Shown: positions 57,836-64,000 of the stretch, piece after piece | Numbering within the stretch: position 1 is the stretch's first letter | How the letters are laid out: every line of letters begins with the position of its first letter | DNA from: Bacillus sp. MUM 116 | GTDB lineage: Bacteria; Bacillota; Bacilli; Bacillales; Cytobacillaceae | Reading direction: 5' to 3' | DNA length: 64,000 nt | Assembly: GCF_001866655.1 (NCBI RefSeq) | Contig: NZ_MLYR01000008.1 | Span: 1-64,000, forward strand | The notes under the pieces: model-generated | What the model saw: only the letters and a program-made list of their open reading frames with translations | Databases searched by the model: none | What the model was told of the DNA's origin: nothing | Made by a program: the position numbers and the translations under genes

Positions 57836-59467
57836 TTAATTTTCTATTAATGAATTTGTATGATTGAAAACAACGTTTCCATCAACAATCGTTAATTGTA
57901 CCTTTGTATTTGGTATTTCTTCCTCGGGAATTTCAAAAAGATTTCGCTCCAAGACGACAATATCAGCCAGCTTCCCCACTTCCAATGTTCCTAATTCATG
58001 TTCTCTAAATGAGCCGTATGCAGATCCGATCGTATAAGCCTTTAGTGCTTCGGCAAGAGTAATCCGTTCATCCGGATGCCATACTGTTACTCCGCTGCTG
58101 TCAATTCTCGTTACGGCACGATAGATTTGTAGAAGCGGATTCAGGATATCAATGGGGAAATCGGTCCCAAATGCCAAATTCGCACCGGTTTTTTTCAATG
58201 TATTAATAGAAAATACATGCTTTTCTCGTTCAGGACCAATTCGGTCGGTATAAACACCTCGTTCAGACATCGCAAAGTGATCCGGCTGCATCGAAGCAGT
58301 AACACCCAGCTCCTTAAACCGAGGGATATCATTAGGATGAATCACCTCTACATGCTCAACGGAATGACGTGAATCCCGCTTGCCGTTAATCTTTTGTGCT
58401 TCTTCATAGGAATCGAGTGCCAAGCGAATGGCTCCATCTCCAATTGCATGAAAACGAATGCTGAAGCCTTCTTTATCTGCCTCAACGACCCATTTTTTAA
58501 ACGTTTCGGGAGAGTGAGACGTCTCACCACGTGTTTCTGGTTGATCCGCATAAGGCTCTAATAAATAAGCAGTACGAGCGGTAATCACTCCATCAATAAA
58601 TTGTTTCAGTCCTGACATACGGAGTTTATCCGATTGATACGTATCTCTTAATTGTTTGGCACGCTCTAAATCACCATTTAAGGCTGGCCATAAATGAAGA
58701 CGTGCTGTTAATTCCCCATTATCTTCAAATTCTTTGAAAAGGTCATAATCATTAAGAATTTCCATTGCCTCTGTCGCAAATAAGTCGTGAACAGCCGTTA
58801 TTCCTAAACTAGCGGCATGAACCAGGAAATTCGAGAAAAGTTCTCTCTTTTCTTCCTTTGTAAAGTCATATGCGTGGCAGATGACCGCATCCATCGCTTT
58901 TTCATATAAAAGCCCATCGGGTTCTCCATTTTCGTATTTACTGATTACACCGTAAGGAGGGTTCTCTGTATCACGATGAATATTCGCAATCTCTAACGCT
59001 TTGGAATTCACCCACGCATAATGCCCTTCTGCATGAAACATAAGTGCCGGCCGGTCTGGGAGAATCCGATCCAGAGAGAAACGAGTTGGTAATTGCTGTG
59101 TATCCCAGTACCCAGCATCCCATGCTGCGCCCATTACCCATTGATTTTCTGGATTTGCTTCGGCGAATTCCTGAATCATTTCCAGTGCTTCAGCTTCTGA
59201 ACGTGCCTCGAATAAATTGACACTGTTAAGGGAAACTGCACCATCCATAGCGTGAAGGTGGAAATCATGAAATCCCGGCATAATCAATTGGTCTTTATAT
59301 TGATAGACTTTTGTATTTTCACCTAAATACGATTTCATTTGCTCATCAGAACCAATTGCAATGATTTTATTGTCTTTAATCGCAATTGACGCGGGTTCAG
59401 GCTTGTCCGATAGTCCTGTAAATACAGCATTACTAGAAATTATTACATCAGCAAGTTGTTGAATCAT
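57836..59467 (-). CDS. YtcJ-type metal-dependent amidohydrolase, cassette 2
   Basis: 543 residues, closely similar over its full length to the proteins at 48725-50359 and 60971-62590: PGFHDFHLHAMDGAV, LKQFIDGVITARTAYLLEPY, RFHAIGDGAIRLAL, SRHSVEHVEVIHPND and GTDFPIDILNPLLQIYRA. All metal and catalytic motifs are intact, so it should be active. The main differences lie between residues 110 and 260, where substrate loops occur in the family. The start is the ATG at 59467, with AAAGGATTGATTGATC before it, the same leader as in cassette 3. It follows its permease gene by 39 bases. No terminator was seen downstream. Confidence 0.9.
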   Translation of the reverse strand: MIQQLADVIISSNAVFTGLSDKPEPASIAIKDNKIIAIGSDEQMKSYLGENTKVYQYKDQLIMPGFHDFHLHAMDGAVSLNSVNLFEARSEAEALEMIQEFAEANPENQWVMGAAWDAGYWDTQQLPTRFSLDRILPDRPALMFHAEGHYAWVNSKALEIANIHRDTENPPYGVISKYENGEPDGLLYEKAMDAVICHAYDFTKEEKRELFSNFLVHAASLGITAVHDLFATEAMEILNDYDLFKEFEDNGELTARLHLWPALNGDLERAKQLRDTYQSDKLRMSGLKQFIDGVITARTAYLLEPYADQPETRGETSHSPETFKKWVVEADKEGFSIRFHAIGDGAIRLALDSYEEAQKINGKRDSRHSVEHVEVIHPNDIPRFKELGVTASMQPDHFAMSERGVYTDRIGPEREKHVFSINTLKKTGANLAFGTDFPIDILNPLLQIYRAVTRIDSSGVTVWHPDERITLAEALKAYTIGSAYGSFREHELGTLEVGKLADIVVLERNLFEIPEEEIPNTKVQLTIVDGNVVFNHTNSLIEN

Positions 59468-59506
59468 GATCAATCAATCCTTTTAACTATATTTTTTACT
59501 CTATTA

Positions 59507-60853
59507 TCATTGAGCCTCTTCAAATCCCAGCTTAGGAGGAGGCAGTCTAAACATTTTTGTAATATTTAAAAGGTAAATAAATCCTAACACAAGCCAAACC
59601 CCACCCAGTATAAGTGAATGAATGTCTAATTTAAACCAAAATAATCCTGTAAGCGAAGCACCGATTAACGGAAAAATAAAGTACCGAATGGTCCCAGTTA
59701 AAGATCTTTGTTTTTCTCGAATATAAAAGTGAGAAATAACAGAAAGATTCACGAAGGTAAAAGCAAAAAATGCACCAAAATTGATGAGAGATACGGCAGA
59801 TGTAAGACTTAAGAAAAGTGCACTAAACGCAATGCCTCCAATAATTAAAATGTTGTAAACGGGTGTACGATACTTAGGTGAAAGATACCCAAATATTTTA
59901 GCAGGAAGTACATGTTCACGGCCCATTGCATATAAAATCCGGGATGCACTTGTCCCTGATGCAATGGCTGATGCAAAGCTTGAAACGATTCCTTCCGCAA
60001 GAATATAACTCATTAAAAAGTTTCCCCCTACCCGCATGGCAATTTCCATATAAGCTGCTTCCGGATTTTTAAATGAATGATAGTCCGGCCAGACGAGCTG
60101 TAAAAAATAGGAACCAACAATATATAATCCCCCGCCAATGAGTGTAATAAGAAAAATTGCCCTAGGTATATTCTTTTGAGGGTTTTTCGCTTCTTCAGAA
60201 AGGGTTGTTACCGCATCAAATCCTAAAAAAGAAAAGCATAAAACAGGGATCATGGACATCGTGTTCGAAAGATTTATATGTGAATCAATAAATGGAAGCG
60301 CCGAAAAGAGTGTTCCTGCTCCAAGACCATTTAGAAGACCCTTAATCGAAAACACGGTAAAAAGCGTGAATGTTCCGAACTGAAGGAACAAAATAGCTGT
60401 ATTAAACTTTGCTGCTACCGTGATACCAAGTATATTTACAACTGTTATCGTCATAATAAAGACAATGATCCATACATACATAGGAATCGATGGGAAATAG
60501 GCCTTCATGGCGATTCCTAACAATAAAGAACTAATCATTGGACTAAATACATAATCCAATAATATCGCCCATCCTACAAGAAAACCAATATGAGGACTAA
60601 GGGATTTTTGGGTAAACGTATAGGCAGCACCCGCATTTGGAAAGGCCTTTACCAACTGCGCATAGCTGTAGGCAGTAAATAGCATAATGATTAACGCAAC
60701 AAAGTAAGCCGTCGAAAGCATCCCGTTCGTGCTATGAACAGCTACTCCATAAGTTGAAAACAGAGTCGTTGGACACATAAAGGACAGCCCAAAAAACACA
60801 AGATATTTTAATGAAAGAGAACGCTTTAGCGTGGGCGAGCTTGTTTGATTCAT
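59507..60853 (-). CDS. APC-family permease, cassette 2
   Basis: 448 residues, 12 hydrophobic segments, same subfamily as cassettes 1 and 3: LKRSLSLKYLVFFGLSFMCPTTLFSTYGVAVHSTNG, YAQLVKAFPNAGAAYTFTQKSLSPHIGFLVGWAILLDY, FSFLGFDAVTTLSEEAKNPQK and tail NITKMFRLPPPKLGFEEAQ. It is the most divergent of the three, notably around the fifth to seventh helices (TMSMIPV; DYHSFKNPEAAYMEIAM). It likely supplies the downstream amidohydrolase. GTAAGGAGG precedes the ATG, and a short palindrome lies just upstream. Confidence 0.9.
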   Translation of the reverse strand: MNQTSSPTLKRSLSLKYLVFFGLSFMCPTTLFSTYGVAVHSTNGMLSTAYFVALIIMLFTAYSYAQLVKAFPNAGAAYTFTQKSLSPHIGFLVGWAILLDYVFSPMISSLLLGIAMKAYFPSIPMYVWIIVFIMTITVVNILGITVAAKFNTAILFLQFGTFTLFTVFSIKGLLNGLGAGTLFSALPFIDSHINLSNTMSMIPVLCFSFLGFDAVTTLSEEAKNPQKNIPRAIFLITLIGGGLYIVGSYFLQLVWPDYHSFKNPEAAYMEIAMRVGGNFLMSYILAEGIVSSFASAIASGTSASRILYAMGREHVLPAKIFGYLSPKYRTPVYNILIIGGIAFSALFLSLTSAVSLINFGAFFAFTFVNLSVISHFYIREKQRSLTGTIRYFIFPLIGASLTGLFWFKLDIHSLILGGVWLVLGFIYLLNITKMFRLPPPKLGFEEAQ

Positions 60854-60902
60854 AGATCATCCTCCTTACGCAGGTTCTTATTGTTTTAGGATTCGCGGAT
60901 AA

Positions 60903-60920
60903 AGTGTATCTTTACACTTC
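60903..60920. promoter_or_regulatory. Dyad between cassettes 2 and 3
   Basis: AAGTGTATCTTTACACTT, arms AAGTGTA/TACACTT around TCTT, in the 117-bp gap between the cassette 3 amidohydrolase stop and the cassette 2 permease start. It could be an operator or a weak terminator. Confidence 0.45.
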
Positions 60921-60970
60921 ACAATGACTGTTTTAATAGAATTTGTTCTTTTAAAAGCAACAAAACAACC

Positions 60971-62590
60971 TTATTTTACGAAAGTTCCAACATTTTCATA
61001 AACTACTTTTCCATCCACTATCGTTAACTGTACCTTTGTATCCGGTATTTCTTCCACCGGTAATTCAAAGAGATTTTGTTCTAGAACGACAAGATCCGCA
61101 AGTTTCCCTACTTCCAATGTACCTAATTCATGCTCCCTGAATGTTCCATAAGCTGGTCCACTAGTATAAGCTTTCAATGCTTCAGCAAGAGGGATCCGTT
61201 CCTGTGGATGCCATACCGTTTTTCCACTGCTGTCTATTCTCGATACAGCACGATAAACTTGTTGAAGCGGATTCAGGATATCAATCGGGAAATCTGTCCC
61301 AAATGCCAAGTTCGCACCGGTTTTTTTCAATGTATTTATGGCAAAAACATGCTTTTCTCGTTCATTTCCTATTCGATCGGTATACACACCTCGTTCGGAC
61401 ATCGCCAAGTGGTCTGGCTGCATCGAAACAGTAACGCCAAGCTTTTTGAAACGATGGATATCATCAGGATGAATCACTTCGATATGCTCAATGGAATGAC
61501 GTGAATCCCGCTTGCCGTTTGCCTTTTGTGCTTCTTCATATACATCTAATGCCAGGCGAATAGCACCATTCCCAATTGCATGAAAACGTATACTAAATCC
61601 TTCTTTATCTGCCTCAACCACCCATTTTTTAATAGTCTCAGGAGGGTAAGACGTCTCCCCACGTGTACCTGGTTGGTCCGCATAAGGTTCTATTAAATAA
61701 GCAGTGCGAGCAGTAATAACGCCATCAATAAATTGTTTCAATCCTGAAATACGGAGTTTATCCGATTGATACCTATCTCGCAAATGCTTGGCATGTTCAA
61801 GATTGCCATTTAATGCTGGCCATACATGAATACGAGTTGATAGTTCCCCTTTATCTTCAAATTCTTTGAAAACATCGAGTGCATCGATTTGTTTTAAGCC
61901 ATGTAAGTCATGAACAGCCGTTACCCCAAAGCTTGCTGCATGTTTCAAGAAATTAGAGAAGATTTCCTTCTTTTGTAAAGTCGAAAAATTAAATGCATGG
62001 CGAACCACTGCATCCATTGCCTTTTCATATAAAAGACCGTCGGGGTCTCCATTATTATCTTTTCCGATCATACCGTAAGAAGGGTTTTCTGTATCCCGGT
62101 TAATATTAGCAAGCTCTAATGCTTTCGTATTTACCCATGCATAATGGCCTTCGGCGTGAAACAGTAGTGCCGGACGGTCTGGAAGAATACGGTCCAATGA
62201 ATGACGAGTCGGTAATTGTTGTGTATCCCAGAAACCTGCATCCCACATAAACCCAATCACCCATTGATTTTCCGGTTTTGATTCAGCAAATTTGCAGATC
62301 ATTTCCAACGCTTCTTCTTCTGAACGAGCATCAAACAGATTGACACTAGTGAGGGCAACGGCCCCTTGCATAATATGAAGATGGAAATCATGGAATCCCG
62401 GCATCACTAATTGGTCTTTAAAGTTATAGATTTTCGTATTCTCACCTGCAAAGGCTTTCATTTCTTCCATGCAGCCAATCGCTACAATTATGTTATCCTT
62501 AATCGCAATCGAAGCAGGTTCGGGCTGGTCGGAAAGCCCTGTAAATACAGCATTACTTGAAATAATGATATCAGCTGGTTGTTGAAACAT
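60971..62590 (-). CDS. YtcJ-type metal-dependent amidohydrolase, cassette 3
   Basis: 539 residues with the complete motif set: PGFHDFHLHIMQGAV, LKQFIDGVITARTAYLIEPY, RFHAIGNGAIRLALDVYE (GDG changed to GNG), SRHSIEHIEVIHPDD and GTDFPIDILNPLQQVYRA. The GDG-to-GNG change affects a position that is Asp in the other two copies and might alter activity. It is about five residues shorter, mostly near residues 225-240. It follows the cassette 3 permease gene by 34 bases and uses an AAAGGATTGATTAATC leader. Confidence 0.9.
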   Translation of the reverse strand: MFQQPADIIISSNAVFTGLSDQPEPASIAIKDNIIVAIGCMEEMKAFAGENTKIYNFKDQLVMPGFHDFHLHIMQGAVALTSVNLFDARSEEEALEMICKFAESKPENQWVIGFMWDAGFWDTQQLPTRHSLDRILPDRPALLFHAEGHYAWVNTKALELANINRDTENPSYGMIGKDNNGDPDGLLYEKAMDAVVRHAFNFSTLQKKEIFSNFLKHAASFGVTAVHDLHGLKQIDALDVFKEFEDKGELSTRIHVWPALNGNLEHAKHLRDRYQSDKLRISGLKQFIDGVITARTAYLIEPYADQPGTRGETSYPPETIKKWVVEADKEGFSIRFHAIGNGAIRLALDVYEEAQKANGKRDSRHSIEHIEVIHPDDIHRFKKLGVTVSMQPDHLAMSERGVYTDRIGNEREKHVFAINTLKKTGANLAFGTDFPIDILNPLQQVYRAVSRIDSSGKTVWHPQERIPLAEALKAYTSGPAYGTFREHELGTLEVGKLADLVVLEQNLFELPVEEIPDTKVQLTIVDGKVVYENVGTFVK

Positions 62591-62624
62591 GATTAATCAA
62601 TCCTTTCATTTCTAGCTCTATAGG

Positions 62625-63968
62625 CTAAGCTTCTTCAAAGGCAAGCTCGGGAGGCGGCTGTCTAAACATTTTTGTTAAGTTTAATAGATAGATAAATCCG
62701 ATAAGAAGCCAAGTTCCACCTAGTATTAGTGAATGTTTATCTAATTTTATAAAAAACAAGCCAATTAGTGCTGCACCAATAAGCGGGATCACTAGATATT
62801 GAATCGTCCCTTTAAAAGATCTCTGCTTTCTTCGGAAAAAATAGTGAGCAATTACAGAAAGATTCACAAAAATGAAAGCGAACAATCCTCCAAAATTAAT
62901 CAGCGATATGGCTGTTGTTAGATTTAAGAAAAGAGCACTCAAGGCAATCCCGCCAACAATTAAAATATTAATAATCGGTGTACGGTATTTCGGGGATAGA
63001 TAGCCAAATACTTTTTTTGGCAGTACATTTTCCCTTCCCATCGCATACAAAATGCGAGAGGCGCTCGTTCCGGATGCAACGGCTGAAGCAAAGGTAGAAG
63101 TTAACCCCACTGCTACGAAGAAACTCATAAAAATATTTCCGCCGATATACATCGCAATTTCTAAATAACCGGATTCAGGATTTTTGAAAGACTGAAACTC
63201 CGGAAAAATGAGTTGTGCAAAATAGGAACCTGCAATAAATAAGAAGCCGCCTATAAATGTTATCAAGTAGATCGCTTTGGGCAGCGTTCTCTTAGGATTC
63301 TCCGTCTCTTCTGACAATGTTGTCACTGCATCAAAACCTAAAAAACTAAAACATAGAATAGGAATAACAGATAGAAGATTGGATGCTTTTACTTCAGGAT
63401 CATAAAAAGGAACGGCTGAAAATAATGTCCCTGTTCCTTTTCCTGCAAGAAGCCCTTTAATCGACAGGATAAAAAATAGTGCAAACAATAAAAATTGAAA
63501 GAAAAGCATATACATATTAATTTTTGCTGCAAATTTAATGCCAAGGATGTTGACAATTGTGACAATGGCAACAAATAAAATAATCCAAACAAACCTTGGA
63601 ACTGCTGGAAAATAAGCTTTCAATGAGATTCCGAGGATTAGGGAACTGATCATTGGACTGAACATATAATCAATAATGATGGTCCAACCAACGATAAATC
63701 CAATATGTGGACTAATTGATTTTTGCGCAAACGTATAAGCCGCTCCTGCGTTTGGAAACGCTTTAACTAATTGGGCATAGCTATAGGCTGTAAATAACAT
63801 GACAACTAAAGCAATTGCATATGCAGTTGGGATCATCCCATTTGTGCTTTGTACCGCAACCCCGTATGTAGCAAAAAACGTTTTTGGAGCCATAAAAGCC
63901 AATCCGAAAAAGACGACATGTGTCAAACTAAGCGAACGTTTAAGCGTAGGTGAATTTGTATTTGCCAT
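62625..63968 (-). CDS. APC-family permease, cassette 3
   Basis: 447 residues and 12 hydrophobic segments: LKRSLSLTHVVFFGLAFMAPKTFFATYGVAVQSTNG, YAQLVKAFPNAGAAYTFAQKSISPHIGFIVGWTIIIDY, CFSFLGFDAVTTLSEETENPKR and the tail NLTKMFRQPPPELAFEEA, the last nearly identical to the relic at 43494-43575. It is close to the cassette 1 permease over the whole length. First gene of a permease-amidohydrolase pair; its promoter lies at or beyond the window edge. AAGGAGG precedes the ATG. Confidence 0.9.
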   Translation of the reverse strand: MANTNSPTLKRSLSLTHVVFFGLAFMAPKTFFATYGVAVQSTNGMIPTAYAIALVVMLFTAYSYAQLVKAFPNAGAAYTFAQKSISPHIGFIVGWTIIIDYMFSPMISSLILGISLKAYFPAVPRFVWIILFVAIVTIVNILGIKFAAKINMYMLFFQFLLFALFFILSIKGLLAGKGTGTLFSAVPFYDPEVKASNLLSVIPILCFSFLGFDAVTTLSEETENPKRTLPKAIYLITFIGGFLFIAGSYFAQLIFPEFQSFKNPESGYLEIAMYIGGNIFMSFFVAVGLTSTFASAVASGTSASRILYAMGRENVLPKKVFGYLSPKYRTPIINILIVGGIALSALFLNLTTAISLINFGGLFAFIFVNLSVIAHYFFRRKQRSFKGTIQYLVIPLIGAALIGLFFIKLDKHSLILGGTWLLIGFIYLLNLTKMFRQPPPELAFEEA

Positions 63969-64000
63969 TAATCAAACCTCCTTGTAAATGTTATCGTGCA

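Noticed and set aside
60903-60920. TnrA/GlnR nitrogen box
   Set aside because: The dyad AAGTGTA-TACACTT lacks the TGTNAN7TNACA spacing.

Overview
This window reads as chromosomal DNA of a low-GC, endospore-forming Gram-positive bacterium of the Bacillaceae (Bacillus or Neobacillus-like; genus not resolvable by eye). The reasons are an A+T-rich composition, strong AGGAGG-type ribosome sites, several TTG starts, a complete gerA-type spore germination operon, an RNase J paralogue, a ZTP riboswitch in front of folD, and Bacillus-type families (YitT, YuiD, DUF188). No rRNA, tRNA, phage or CRISPR array was seen.

Layout. 0-9.5 kb: small membrane and unknown proteins, a cysteine hydrolase, the ger operon, a ferritin-like protein, a MOSC protein and an alpha/beta hydrolase broken by one amber codon. 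9.5-18 kb: an RNase J paralogue with a TTG start, then a gentisate (3-hydroxybenzoate) catabolic cluster: flavin hydroxylase and a DinB protein on one strand, gentisate 1,2-dioxygenase and a fumarylacetoacetate-hydrolase-family enzyme on the other. No classical maleylpyruvate isomerase is present, and the DinB protein is a good candidate for that step. 18-32 kb: single-gene housekeeping and accessory functions (HAD, SDR, HD hydrolase, RraA, alkaline phosphatase, folD, a luciferase-like monooxygenase with a flavin reductase, TetR with an MFS pump).

32-64 kb is organised around uptake and hydrolysis of nitrogen compounds. A MerR-controlled operon encodes an APC permease, an aldehyde dehydrogenase, an iron-type alcohol dehydrogenase and a ureohydrolase. 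A two-component system follows, whose sensor carries two tandem solute-binding domains. Next is a sigma-54 operon (ureohydrolase plus nitrilase-family amidase) with its own PAS/AAA+/Fis activator. Three near-identical cassettes follow, each an APC permease plus a YtcJ-type amidohydrolase, and the relic of a further permease lies downstream of the nitrilase. Two sigma-54 promoters (before the ureohydrolase and before a YitT protein) have matching dyad sites upstream, which suggests one small regulon. Between the cassettes lie a ProP-like transporter and a large UvrA-like ATPase with an unusual zinc-finger-rich C-terminal half.

The intergenic space is rich in decay and repeats: four copies of a roughly 165-bp MITE with ISL3-like ends and AT-rich 8-9 bp target duplications, a 21-bp-period tandem repeat, a dispersed TCAAACGTTTGATTAGTATA-type motif, and relics of GNAT, MFS, DUF4317, HU, IclR, amidohydrolase and permease genes.
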